Translations under genes and position numbers: made by a program
Shown: positions 41,541 through 50,562 of the stretch, piece after piece
How positions within the stretch are numbered: position 1 is the stretch's first letter
How the letters are laid out: every line of letters begins with the position of its first letter
Source: CAWJMF01 sp963843945
GTDB taxonomy: Bacteria > Vulcanimicrobiota > Vulcanimicrobiia > Vulcanimicrobiales > Vulcanimicrobiaceae
Reading direction: 5' to 3'
Length of the DNA stretch: 64,000 nucleotides
Assembly (NCBI GenBank): GCA_963843945.1
Contig: CAWJMF010000002.1
Location: 1,736,001 to 1,800,000, forward strand
The notes under the pieces: generated by a model
Databases searched by the model: none
What the model was told of the DNA's origin: nothing
Seen by the model: the letters and a program-made list of their open reading frames with translations, nothing else

Positions 41541-42586
41541 CGGTGGTCGAGCCGGCGCGCCGCACCCCGCGCTTCAGCGACGCGCACATCGAGATGGCGC
41601 ACGGCGCGGGCGGTACCGCATCGCGCCGTTTGGTCGAAGGATTGATCGGTCCTTACTTCTCCAATCCGGTGCTGCAAGCGTTTTCCGATGCGGCGGCGCT
41701 TTCGATCGGCGGAACGCGTATCGCGACGAGCGCCGACGGATTCGTCGTGAAGCCGCTGCGCTTCCCCGGCGGTTCGATCGGCGAGCTTGCGGTGAACGGA
41801 ACGCTGAATGACCTCGCGGTGTCGGCCGCGCGGCCGGTCGCCTTGATGGCGACGCTCATCCTCGAGGCGGGACTTCCCTCGAGCACGCTCGAGAGCGAGA
41901 TCGAAGCGATGGCGATCGCGGCGCGGAAGGCGGGGGTTCCGATCGTCGGCGGCGACACGAAGGTCGTCGAGCACGGAGCGGCCGACGGGATGTACGTCTC
42001 AACATTCGGAATCGGCGCGACCGACGAGCGCGCGAGGCTCGACCCCGCCTCGATCCGTCCCGGCGACAAGGTCTTGCTCTCCGGACCGATCGGAGCGCAC
42101 GGCATTACGATCCTCCTGGCGCGCGGCGAGCTCGATCTGCAGGCCGACTTGGTCTCGGACACGCGGCCCGTCTGGCCGTTCGTGGAAGCACTCTTGGGCG
42201 GCTGCGCGGCAGGCCTGCGCTGGATGCGCGATCCGACGCGCGGCGGCGTCGCGACGGCCCTGAACGAGTTGGTGCGAGCGAGCGATTGCGGCATCGCACT
42301 CGACGAGGACGCCGTACCGATGCATCCGGCGGTTCGCGGTGCGTGCGAATTGCTCGGGCTCGATCCGCTGCACATCGCCAACGAAGGGCAGTTCCTGGCG
42401 ATCGTCGCGCCGGAGTACGCCGGCCCGGCGCTCGCGGCGGTGCGCGGCGTGGCAGGCGGGGAAAGCGCGGCATTCATCGGCGAGGTCCGCGCCGAGCCGC
42501 GGCGGCGCGTCGTCGGCGTCAACGGCTACGGCGGGACGCGTGTCATCGACATGCTCGTCGGGGATCCGCTGCCGCGCATATGCTGA
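41537..42586 (+). CDS. hypE: Hydrogenase maturation protein HypE
   Basis: A 349-residue AIR-synthase-fold ATPase that dehydrates the carbamoylated C-terminal Cys to thiocyanate. The protein ends in PRIC, so the essential terminal Cys is present. Phosphate-binding and AIRS motifs (HGAGGTASRRLVEGL, ADGFVVKPLRFPGG, VNGTLNDLAVSAARP, GGDTKVVEHG) are conserved. It is coupled to hypD by ATGA. Confidence 0.97.
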   Translation: MTVVEPARRTPRFSDAHIEMAHGAGGTASRRLVEGLIGPYFSNPVLQAFSDAAALSIGGTRIATSADGFVVKPLRFPGGSIGELAVNGTLNDLAVSAARPVALMATLILEAGLPSSTLESEIEAMAIAARKAGVPIVGGDTKVVEHGAADGMYVSTFGIGATDERARLDPASIRPGDKVLLSGPIGAHGITILLARGELDLQADLVSDTRPVWPFVEALLGGCAAGLRWMRDPTRGGVATALNELVRASDCGIALDEDAVPMHPAVRGACELLGLDPLHIANEGQFLAIVAPEYAGPALAAVRGVAGGESAAFIGEVRAEPRRRVVGVNGYGGTRVIDMLVGDPLPRIC

Positions 42587-43773
42587 TGCCCGGACGCACG
42601 GCGACGGACCTCGCGCCGCGCATCGCGGCGGCGATCCGCAGCCGCGCGCCGGTCGCAAGCGAGTTTTTCGACAAGCACGGCGCTGCGCTGGCGGAGGCCG
42701 CTTGCGCCGTCGCCGAACGGCTGGCAGCGGGCGGACGCGTGTACGCTTTCGGCCGCGGCGCCTACGCAACCGACGCACAGCACGTCGCCGTCGAGTTCGT
42801 TCACCCGGTGCTGGTCGGGAAACGCGCGCTGCCGGCCTCCGACCTGAGCCTTTCGTTCGAGGACTCGCTCCCCGTGCTCGTACGCGAGGGCGACGTCGCA
42901 GCCGGCTTCGGGCCGCCGCGCGGCGACCCGGCGGTGACGCTCGCCCTGGCGAAGGCGCGCTCGCGCGGCGCATTCACCCTCGCCTTCCCCGGGCACGATG
43001 CCGATCTCGCACTGCCGGCCGCGAGCAGCGACGAGCACGTGCATCAAGAGATCGTCGAGATCTGCGGGCACCTGCTTTACGAGAGCGTTCACGTCTTTCT
43101 CGAGCACCGTCCCACGACGCACGATGCCGGGGCGTCGTCTTTCCTCTATCCGTTTCTCGGCGGGACGACCCGCTCGTCCGCCGGCTTGAGGCGCGACGTC
43201 GAGCGCTCGATCCTGCAAAAAGCGGCCGACGCGACCACGCTGCGCGAAACCGTCGCGGCCGAGGAGGGCGCTGCGATTGCGGCCGCGGCGCAACTCATCG
43301 CGCACGAAACGGCACGCGGCGGACGGCTCCTCATTTTCGGCAACGGCGGTTCGGCGACCGACGCGAGCGACTGGGCGATGGACTGCGTCGCGCCCCCCGC
43401 GGGACTCGCGCCGGTGCCGGCCTTGTCGCTCGCGGCGGAGCCGGCCACGCTGACCGCGATCGCCAACGACGTCGGACGCGAGCACGTTTTCTCACGACAG
43501 CTAATCGCGCACCTTCGGCCGCACGACGTCGCGGTCGCGCTCTCGACCAGCGGCGGATCATCCAACGTCATCGCCGCGCTCCAGGAAGCGCGCAAACGCG
43601 GAAACCGGACGATCGCACTGCTCGGCTACGACGGCGGCGAGATCGTGCGACAGGCGCTGGCCGACTGCACGATCGTGGTTCGCTGCGACTATATCCCGCG
43701 CATCCAAGAAGCGCAAGCGACCATCTATCATACCCTGCGCCATGCGATGGATTGGTTGCGCGATGTCGCTTGA
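42580..43773 (+). CDS. Double SIS-domain protein of the hydrogenase operon
   Basis: A 397-residue protein starting in the last codons of hypE (ATG at 42580, or 42586 as TGATG). The N-terminal SIS-like half (FGRGAYATDAQHVAVEFVHP) and the C-terminal GmhA/SIS half (LLIFGNGGSATDASDWAMDC then AVALSTSGGSSNVIAALQEA) have the phosphosugar-binding Ser/Thr loops. Members isomerise or bind phosphosugars such as sedoheptulose 7-phosphate. Its place between hypE and hypF is known from actinobacterial group 1h clusters, but its role there is not. Confidence 0.82.
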   Translation: MLMPGRTATDLAPRIAAAIRSRAPVASEFFDKHGAALAEAACAVAERLAAGGRVYAFGRGAYATDAQHVAVEFVHPVLVGKRALPASDLSLSFEDSLPVLVREGDVAAGFGPPRGDPAVTLALAKARSRGAFTLAFPGHDADLALPAASSDEHVHQEIVEICGHLLYESVHVFLEHRPTTHDAGASSFLYPFLGGTTRSSAGLRRDVERSILQKAADATTLRETVAAEEGAAIAAAAQLIAHETARGGRLLIFGNGGSATDASDWAMDCVAPPAGLAPVPALSLAAEPATLTAIANDVGREHVFSRQLIAHLRPHDVAVALSTSGGSSNVIAALQEARKRGNRTIALLGYDGGEIVRQALADCTIVVRCDYIPRIQEAQATIYHTLRHAMDWLRDVA

Positions 43774-43996
43774 ACTCTTCGCGACGCCGAGTTGTCCGTA
43801 CTGTGCCGAAGTTCGGGAGCGGCTGGATCTCAACGGCTGCGATTTCGTCGAGTACGACGTCGAAAGCGATCGCAGCGCGCTAGCCCGGCTGACCGCACTC
43901 TGCGGGCCGCGCGCCATGGTCCCCGTGCTGGTGGAAGACGGGAGCGTCGTCCAAGTCGGGGCCGCCGGGCGCGGCTGCTATGTTAGCAGCGGATAA
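43763..43996 (+). CDS. Glutaredoxin-like protein
   Basis: A 77-residue protein. The ATG at 43763 starts MSLELFATPSCPYC, giving a CPYC active site. A conserved cis-Pro appears in AMVPVLVEDGSV. An ATG 21 bases upstream is possible but lies inside the SIS gene without a ribosome site. It overlaps the SIS gene by 11 bases and hypF by 17. It may keep maturation-factor thiols or the hydrogenase reduced. Confidence 0.82.
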   Translation: MSLELFATPSCPYCAEVRERLDLNGCDFVEYDVESDRSALARLTALCGPRAMVPVLVEDGSVVQVGAAGRGCYVSSG

Positions 43997-46235
43997 CCGC
44001 GCCACGCGTCGCGCCGTGCGGTTGCGCATCACCGGAATCGTGCAGGGCGTCGGCTTCCGCCCGTTCGTCTATCGCACGGCCGCCAAGCACGGCGTCCGCG
44101 GCTGGGTCCTCAACGGCGAAGACGGCGTGCACGTCGTCGCCGAGGCGAGCGACGCCGAGCTCGCGCGCTTCGTCGACGAGTTGCGCGCCAAACCGCCGGC
44201 CGCGGCCCGGGTGGCTTCCTTTGAGGTTACACCGGTCGCCGGCGAGGGCTTCGCGGCGTTCGAGATTCGCGAAAGCGCGGCGGAGGGTGCGCCCAGCGTA
44301 CGTATCTCGCCGGACTTGCCGGTCTGCGACGACTGCCTGCGCGAGCTGTTCGATCCGCTCGACCGGCGTTACGGATACCCCTACATCAACTGCACGAATT
44401 GCGGTCCGCGCTATAGCATCGTGACCGCGCTGCCGTACGACCGCGCGCGAACGGTCATGCGCGACTGGGAGTTGTGCGCCGCCTGCCGGCACGAATATGA
44501 AGACCCGGCCGACCGGCGCTTTCACGCACAGCCGGTAGCGTGTCACGAATGCGGTCCCGCGCTGCGCCTCAGTGAGGGCAAGCGGATCGTGCGCGGGCCC
44601 GGTGCGATCGCTCGAACGGCCGGGCTGCTCGCCGCGGGCGCGATCGTCGCGATCAAGGGAATCGGGGGGTACCATCTGGCGTGTGACGCGAGGAATCGAG
44701 ACGCGGTGCGCGCCCTGCGGGAACGAAAGTTCCGCAAAGAGCGGCCCTTCGCCGTCATGGCCGGTGACGTCGCAACCGCGCGCACGCTGGCCGAGTTCGA
44801 CGCGGCTGCGGAATGCGCGCTCGGGTCGAGCGAGCGCCCGATCGTGCTCGCACGCGCGAAGTCGGAGTTGCCCGAGGTTGCGCCCGGCAACCGCGACCTC
44901 GGGATCATGCTGCCGTACACGCCGGTGCATCACTTGCTGTTCGAAGCGGGTGCGCCCAGCGTGCTCGTCATGACGAGCGCCAACCGCTCGAGCGAACCGA
45001 TCGCGTATCTCGACGCCGATGCGCTCGCTTCGCTCGCGGGAATCGCCGATGCATTCCTGATCGGCGAGCGCCCGATCGCGCGACGCGTCGACGACTCGAT
45101 CGTCCGGCCCGGTCCGCACGCGACCGCCATCCTGCGCCGTGCGCGCGGAATGGCGCCGCAGGCCGTCGCCGCTTTTCCCAAGGGTGCGCCGATCCTGGCG
45201 CTTGGCGGCGACTTGAAGAACGCCATCACGCTCGTCGTCGACGGCCAAGCCTTCGCGAGCCAGCACGTCGGGGACCTCGAACATCTCGCCTCCGCCGAAG
45301 CCTTCGCCACGACGGCGCGCGATCTATGCCGCATGTACGAGGTTGCGGAAGCCGAGCTTACCGTCGCACACGACCAGCACCCTGGGTACCGCAGCACGGA
45401 GTACGCGCGCTCTTTGCCGGGACGGCGCATCGCCGTTCAGCATCACCGGGCGCACGTTGCTAGCGTCATTGCCGAACGCGGGGCGTGGAACGAGCCCGTG
45501 CTCGGCTTCGCTTTCGACGGCACGGGCTACGGCGACGACGGCTCGATTTGGGGCGGCGAGGTTTTTTCCGGCTCGGTGTCCGGAGGCCTCGCGCGCATCG
45601 CTCATTTGCGCCGCGCGGCGCTGCCGGGCGGTGACGCCGCGGCGCGTTTTCCGGTGCAAGCGGCGGCCGGTTTTCTAGCCGGCATCGATGCGGACGCCGT
45701 CGCCTTCGAGCAAGCCCCGTTCTTCTTTCCGCCACGCTTCGCGCAAGCCCGCGAATTGATCGCGCGTCGCGTTCGCACGTTCGAAACGACGTCGATGGGT
45801 CGGCTCTTCGATACGGTCGCCGCACTGCTCGGGTTCACGCGCGAGCAAACTTTCGAGGGACAGGCAGCCATCTGGCTCGAGCACCTGGCGCATGCGGGCG
45901 TCGACGGGGCGCCGCTGCCGCTGCCCTACGCGGACGGAGAACTCGACTACCGTCCGCTTCTGCGAACGATCGTCGCCGAGCGGCTCGCGGGGCGCGATCC
46001 CGCCGCGCTGGCGCGCGCTTTTCACGCCGCCGTGGCCGCCGGAATCGTCGCCGTGGCGCGCCGAGCCGCTGCGGTGCGTGTCGTCGCCTCGGGCGGAGTT
46101 TTTCAAAACGCGCTGCTCGTCGAAATGTTGAACGCCGAATTCGGCGAGCGCCTCTGGATCAACGCCGCGGTGCCGCCCAACGACGGAGGGCTCAGTTTGG
46201 GGCAAGCGACCCTGGCGGCGTTCTCCCGGGAGTAA
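43980..46235 (+). CDS. hypF: Hydrogenase maturation carbamoyltransferase HypF
   Basis: A 751-residue enzyme that makes carbamoyl adenylate from carbamoyl phosphate and ATP and transfers the carbamoyl group to HypE. The acylphosphatase domain starts with GIVQGVGFRPFVYR. Two Zn-finger pairs follow (CDDC/CTNCGPRYS and CAAC/CHECGP), then a YrdC-like domain and the Kae1-like domain with VQHHRAHVASV and GFAFDGTGYGDDGSIWGGE. Normal full length. The start overlaps the glutaredoxin gene, closing the operon. Confidence 0.97.
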   Translation: MLAADNRATRRAVRLRITGIVQGVGFRPFVYRTAAKHGVRGWVLNGEDGVHVVAEASDAELARFVDELRAKPPAAARVASFEVTPVAGEGFAAFEIRESAAEGAPSVRISPDLPVCDDCLRELFDPLDRRYGYPYINCTNCGPRYSIVTALPYDRARTVMRDWELCAACRHEYEDPADRRFHAQPVACHECGPALRLSEGKRIVRGPGAIARTAGLLAAGAIVAIKGIGGYHLACDARNRDAVRALRERKFRKERPFAVMAGDVATARTLAEFDAAAECALGSSERPIVLARAKSELPEVAPGNRDLGIMLPYTPVHHLLFEAGAPSVLVMTSANRSSEPIAYLDADALASLAGIADAFLIGERPIARRVDDSIVRPGPHATAILRRARGMAPQAVAAFPKGAPILALGGDLKNAITLVVDGQAFASQHVGDLEHLASAEAFATTARDLCRMYEVAEAELTVAHDQHPGYRSTEYARSLPGRRIAVQHHRAHVASVIAERGAWNEPVLGFAFDGTGYGDDGSIWGGEVFSGSVSGGLARIAHLRRAALPGGDAAARFPVQAAAGFLAGIDADAVAFEQAPFFFPPRFAQARELIARRVRTFETTSMGRLFDTVAALLGFTREQTFEGQAAIWLEHLAHAGVDGAPLPLPYADGELDYRPLLRTIVAERLAGRDPAALARAFHAAVAAGIVAVARRAAAVRVVASGGVFQNALLVEMLNAEFGERLWINAAVPPNDGGLSLGQATLAAFSRE

Positions 46236-46269
46236 GCCGGACCGCTCGCGCGGTACTGCCCCTAGTGTG

Positions 46270-47850
46270 ATGCTCGACCACACCCAAGCCGAGGTCTGGC
46301 TGGTGATCGGCTTGCTGTGCGTGACGATTCCGCTCGTCGCGTGGTCGCGGCGCGCGCACGTCTCCTACCCGATCGCGCTCGTGCTCGGCGGGCTCGTCCT
46401 CGGCTTCATTCCGGGTCTGCCGCCGATCGTGCTCGATCCGGACCTCGTGCTCGTGATCTTTTTGCCGCCGCTCCTCTATTGGGAGTCGATCAACGCGCCG
46501 ACCGACGCCATGCGAGCGAACGCCGGTCCGATTTGGCTGCTCGCGATCGGTCTCGTAATCGCCACGACGGGAGCGGTCGCCGCCGTCGCGCACGCGCTGA
46601 TTCCGGACTTGACCTGGGCGATGGCGTTCGTTTTGGGCGCGATCGTGGCGCCGACCGACGAGCTCGCTTCGGCGCCCGTCCTCGAGCGCATGCGGATGCC
46701 GCGCCGGCTGACGGCGATCATCGAGGGCGAAAGTCTCTTGAACGACGCTTCCTCGCTGATCATTTACGCCGCAGCCATCACGGCGGCGATCAGCGGAGCG
46801 TTCGTCTGGTGGCGCGTCTTCCTTCAATTTTTTATCGCGGGATTCGGTGGCGTCGCGCTCGGAGTCGCCGCCGCGTGGCTCGCGGTCGCCGGTTGGCGGC
46901 GCATCAAAGACACGGACTTGCAAAGTACCATCTCGTTCGCGCTGCCGTATCTGTCCTACGTTACCGCGCAGCGTCTGGGACTGTCGGGCGTGCTCGCCGT
47001 CGTGTACACCGGAATCTACGCAAACCGGCTCACTCCGTCGGTCATCACGCCGGCTGCGCGCCTGCAGGTCTCGGGTTTCTGGAACACGCTCGTCTTCTTG
47101 GCGAACGCGATTCTCTTTTTGCTGGTCGGTTTGCAGCTCCACGGCGTCACCAGCCGGGTGCTCTTGGAGTACTCGTGGCCGACGATCCTGTGGTATGCGC
47201 TGATCGTGAATCTAACGATCGTGCTGACGCGCTTTGCCTGGTGCTTAGCCCAGGAGTATGCGCCTTTCTTCTGCCGTGCCTCGGGGCACGCGCAGCCGGA
47301 TTGGCGGGAGGCCGTCGTCACGGCCTGGTCGGGTTTGCGCGGCGCGGTTTCCTTAGCAGCCGCCCTCGCCATTCCGGCCTCGCTTGCGAGCGGAGCCCAT
47401 ACGCCGCACCGCGACCTCGTCATCTTTCTTACGTTCAGCGTGATCCTGGTGACGCTCGTAGCCGGCGGGCTGACGCTTCCGCTGCTCATCCGGCAGCTGC
47501 ACCTGCCACCCGCCGGCGAGGATGAGGATGGGGTGACCGAGGCGCGCGCGGAGATGCGGCGAGCCGCGCTGCAACGGGTCGAACAACTCGAGCAAGCCGG
47601 ATCGCTGGATGCCGCGAACGCGCGCATTCTCCGCAAGCGCTACGAGCAGCGCCTCGACCCGAGCCGGGAGAATCCCGATCGCGAGCAACGCTGGGACGCC
47701 GAGCGCGACGTCCTCGAGGCCCAGCGCGCCGCGCTCATCGACATGCGTGCCAAGGGCAAAATCGACAACACGACGTTGCGGAAGCTGCAACGCTGGCTCG
47801 ACGTTTCGGCGGAGACGCTCCCTCCGCCCGAACCCGAGGAGGACGGCTGA
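46270..47850 (+). CDS. CPA1-type Na+/H+ antiporter
   Basis: A 526-residue membrane protein; the ATG at 46270 is one codon after a GTG. About 12 helices are followed by a hydrophilic C-terminal tail of about 110 residues rich in Glu/Arg. The ion-transport motif GAIVAPTDELASAPVLERMR and the downstream EGESLLNDASSLIIYA block are present. It exchanges cytoplasmic Na+ (or K+) for H+. It follows hypF by 34 bases, in the same direction, and may be transcribed with it or independently. Confidence 0.9.
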   Translation: MLDHTQAEVWLVIGLLCVTIPLVAWSRRAHVSYPIALVLGGLVLGFIPGLPPIVLDPDLVLVIFLPPLLYWESINAPTDAMRANAGPIWLLAIGLVIATTGAVAAVAHALIPDLTWAMAFVLGAIVAPTDELASAPVLERMRMPRRLTAIIEGESLLNDASSLIIYAAAITAAISGAFVWWRVFLQFFIAGFGGVALGVAAAWLAVAGWRRIKDTDLQSTISFALPYLSYVTAQRLGLSGVLAVVYTGIYANRLTPSVITPAARLQVSGFWNTLVFLANAILFLLVGLQLHGVTSRVLLEYSWPTILWYALIVNLTIVLTRFAWCLAQEYAPFFCRASGHAQPDWREAVVTAWSGLRGAVSLAAALAIPASLASGAHTPHRDLVIFLTFSVILVTLVAGGLTLPLLIRQLHLPPAGEDEDGVTEARAEMRRAALQRVEQLEQAGSLDAANARILRKRYEQRLDPSRENPDREQRWDAERDVLEAQRAALIDMRAKGKIDNTTLRKLQRWLDVSAETLPPPEPEEDG

Positions 47851-47896
47851 ACAACCGGCATGGGCCGGCGCCGGCGAACGAGAAGCGGCCCGGCAG

Positions 47897-48607
47897 ATGA
47901 ATCAACTGAGCCACATCTTCCTCCACCTCATTTTCTGCGGCGCCGTCGCGCGAGCACCGAGCGGGACCACGATCCCGATGCACGTCAGCATGACGTATCA
48001 TAACGGCGTAGCTGCCTTTGACAAGGTCTTCAACGTGACGCGCGACGGCAAGGACGCGGTCGTCGAATTCGACGTTTCGCCCGGCATCTTCCGGCTCATC
48101 ATCGAAGCGCCGAAGTACGCGTGCTCGCGCGTCGACTATTTGCACGTCCTCGACGGCCTCAATCGCAACCTCACCGAGACCCTAGCCGACGCCCCGCCGC
48201 CGCCGCAAGCGAACGTGTCGCTGTTCGACGGCACCGCCCCGCCGTCGTTCTCCTATCTCAAACCCACCTTCGTCTTTTTTGAATCCGGCCTCACCTGCAA
48301 TCAGCCGATTACGACGCCGGTCCCAGTCCGCAGCGACGTCGAATACGACCCGGGGTCGTACCATCTCCAGCTCTATTCGGATCCCGCACTTCTCGCCAGA
48401 GGGCCATTGGTAGCGGCATTGCGCATTCCGACGACGACCGGAACCGCCCACTACCTCCGCGTCAAACTGCCCTTCCCGACGCCTTGGATCGGCTGGCCGG
48501 GTTCCTATCAGCTCGACATCAGAGAAGACATCATCGACATCTACGCGACCGCAAAGGCCGACGTGCTGCTCTGCCCCAAGGTTTTCGAAACGAGCGTCTC
48601 CAGCTAG
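47897..48607 (+). CDS. Hypothetical secreted protein
   Basis: A 236-residue protein from the ATG at 47897, with a short N-terminal hydrophobic segment (HIFLHLIFCGAVARAPSG) that looks like a signal peptide or lipobox. The mature part is a beta-rich domain (VSMTYHNGVAAFDKVFNVTR, PGIFRLIIEAPKYACSRVDY) with several Pro-rich loops. No family recognised. It lies between the antiporter and, convergently, an AI-2E transporter. Confidence 0.55.
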   Translation: MNQLSHIFLHLIFCGAVARAPSGTTIPMHVSMTYHNGVAAFDKVFNVTRDGKDAVVEFDVSPGIFRLIIEAPKYACSRVDYLHVLDGLNRNLTETLADAPPPPQANVSLFDGTAPPSFSYLKPTFVFFESGLTCNQPITTPVPVRSDVEYDPGSYHLQLYSDPALLARGPLVAALRIPTTTGTAHYLRVKLPFPTPWIGWPGSYQLDIREDIIDIYATAKADVLLCPKVFETSVSS

Positions 48608-48617
48608 ACGAATTGCC

Positions 48618-49733
48618 TTAGGCCTCGTTCGCGCTCCGAATGGCGGGCGCGACGATGCGGATGACGATCACTTGCAGGGCGGCGGCCGCAGGCACGGCCA
48701 GGAATGCGCCGGCGATGCCGAGCAGCGTGCCGCCCAGCACCGTCGAGAAGATGATCAGCAGAAAGCTCAGCTTGACGCGTTGTCCGAAGATGATCGGCGA
48801 CAACGCGTTCTGATCGACGAGCTGCACCGCGGTGAAGGCCGCCGTCGCCCAGAGCGCCTTCGTCCAGCCGGCGGTCGCGAGCGCGGCGAGGATCACGATC
48901 GGCCCCGAGATGATCGCGCCGACGAGCGGAATGGCTTGGAAGATTCCGGTGACGAAACCGAGCAGCAGCGCGTACGGGATGCCGAGCAACGCCAAGACGA
49001 TTCCCGTCGCGAGGCCCGTCACGATGCCGTTGATGACGACGCCTTGCACGTAGGCGCTCAGTTTTTCACCAATCTCGGCGAACGCTGCGCTCCAGCGGTC
49101 GCGCTGTGCCGGCGGCAGCAAGCTCAGGACAAATGCCTCCAGCTCGCCGGCGGACAAGAGCCAGGCCACCGTCAGCAACAGAATCAGCACGCCGTCGCCG
49201 ACCAATTGCGCCAGCAGCGCCGGACCGCTGAGCAGCTTCTGACCGATGGAGGTGAGCAGCCCGCTGGCGGCGCCCGTCAGGCCGGTTGCGAGGGTCTGAA
49301 TGCCTTCGGTGCGGTGTACGAAACGCTGCGTTTCGAGGAGCTGATTTTGCAACGATTGCAGGATGTCGGGCAGAGCGTTCACCAGACGCGTCGTCTCGTT
49401 TCCGAGCGGCTGAAACAGCGCGAACGTCGCGAGCACGAACGCAAGCAATACCACGCCGAGGACGACCAGGATCGCGACGCCTTCGGGCACCCTTTTTGCG
49501 AGCCGATGGACCGACGGACGCAGACCTTCCGCCAAGAGAATCGCGGTGAAGAGCAACAGGAACGTCGAGAGCGCGTTGGCGACGACGAGCCAAATTAAGA
49601 TCACGAAGCCGACGACGGCGGCGCCCACGAACCAGCCGCGCAGCGTTAGCGCGACGGTGCGGCGTTCGCCCGGCGGTTCCTTGATCTCCATCTGCTGCGA
49701 CGGTTCCGTTACGGAAAGTGCATCCCTCCGCAC
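48618..49733 (-). CDS. AI-2E family transporter (second copy)
   Basis: A 371-residue membrane protein. After a hydrophilic N-terminus of about 30 residues, a first helix pair (FVGAAVVGFVILIWLVVANA) is followed by the family hallmark LFQPLGNETTRLVNALPDIL region and by GIPYALLLGFVTGIFQAIPL, then VKLSFLLIIFSTVLGGTLLG. It is paralogous to the 26484 gene but differs throughout. Substrates of the family are varied; no local partner indicates one here. Confidence 0.85.
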   Translation of the reverse strand: MRRDALSVTEPSQQMEIKEPPGERRTVALTLRGWFVGAAVVGFVILIWLVVANALSTFLLLFTAILLAEGLRPSVHRLAKRVPEGVAILVVLGVVLLAFVLATFALFQPLGNETTRLVNALPDILQSLQNQLLETQRFVHRTEGIQTLATGLTGAASGLLTSIGQKLLSGPALLAQLVGDGVLILLLTVAWLLSAGELEAFVLSLLPPAQRDRWSAAFAEIGEKLSAYVQGVVINGIVTGLATGIVLALLGIPYALLLGFVTGIFQAIPLVGAIISGPIVILAALATAGWTKALWATAAFTAVQLVDQNALSPIIFGQRVKLSFLLIIFSTVLGGTLLGIAGAFLAVPAAAALQVIVIRIVAPAIRSANEA

Positions 49734-49761
49734 CGCCGAATCAACCGTCGGGGGGCACGAG

Positions 49762-50562
49762 ATGGCAAACGCGGCATACGCTTTGGTAACCGGCGCTTCG
49801 AGCGGCTTGGGAATCGACTTCGCACGCGCTCTCGCAGGGCGGGGCTACGACCTGGTCCTCGTCGCCCGCCGCGAAGACCGGCTGCAGTCGCTCAAGGCGG
49901 AGATCGAAAGCGGGAGCCGCGCGACCGTCGAGGTCTTCGTTGCGGATCTCGCGCTCGATGCGGAACGCGAACGGGTGGCCCGGAGCGCTCTAGCCTTGAC
50001 GAAACCTGTCGAGGTGCTGGTCAATAATGCGGGTCTCGGACTGTACGGCCGTTTCGAAGCGATCCCCTGGGCCAAGGAACGGCAGATGCTCGACGTCGAT
50101 ATCGAAGCCGTCGTACATCTGACGAAACTCCTCACGCCGGCGATGCGCTCGCGCGGGAAGGGGTACGTGCTCAACATCGCCTCGACCGCCGCGTACCAAC
50201 CGACGCCGCTCTACGCCAGCTACGCCGCAGCAAAAGCCTTCATCCTCTCGTTTTCGCAAGCGTTGAACTTCGAGTTTCGTAAGACCGGCGTGAGCGTGAC
50301 GACCGTCTCGCCGGGGATCACGGCCACGGAGTTCCTGGCCGTCTCGAAGCAACAGCCGACCCTCTACCAGCGCGCCGTCATGATGCAGAGCGGAACGGTC
50401 GTCGAGAAAGCGCTCAGGGCGATGTTCGCGCGGCGCGCGGCGATCGTTCCGGGCGCGCTCAATCAGGCGATGGCCGTTTCCGAGAAGTTCGTGCCCGACG
50501 CGTTGAAGACGCGCGTCGCTTACTACCTCATGCGTTCGAACGACGCGGTGCACGAGCCTTAG
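49762..50562 (+). CDS. Short-chain dehydrogenase/reductase
   Basis: A 266-residue classical SDR. The NAD(P)-binding TGASSGLG motif is at residues 10-17, with NNAG (LVNNAGLGLYG), the catalytic Ser in LNIASTAAY and the active YxxxK in YASYAAAKAF. The Arg of VLVARRED at the end of beta-2 suggests NADPH preference. Substrate unknown. The stop overlaps the convergent LigD-type gene by four bases. The leftward AI-2E gene diverges from it, with 28 bases between the two starts. Confidence 0.92.
   Translation: MANAAYALVTGASSGLGIDFARALAGRGYDLVLVARREDRLQSLKAEIESGSRATVEVFVADLALDAERERVARSALALTKPVEVLVNNAGLGLYGRFEAIPWAKERQMLDVDIEAVVHLTKLLTPAMRSRGKGYVLNIASTAAYQPTPLYASYAAAKAFILSFSQALNFEFRKTGVSVTTVSPGITATEFLAVSKQQPTLYQRAVMMQSGTVVEKALRAMFARRAAIVPGALNQAMAVSEKFVPDALKTRVAYYLMRSNDAVHEP

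Noticed and set aside
43983..45284. 433-residue minus-strand frame inside hypF
   Set aside because: It is antisense to conserved hypF motifs and shows no family resemblance.
46192..47142. 316-residue Arg/Asp/Glu-rich minus-strand frame
   Set aside because: Complement of the antiporter gene. The composition is typical of shadow frames and no start signal is visible.
48672..49598. 308-residue plus-strand Glu/Arg-rich frame
   Set aside because: Antisense to the AI-2E transporter, whose hydrophobic pattern is convincing.
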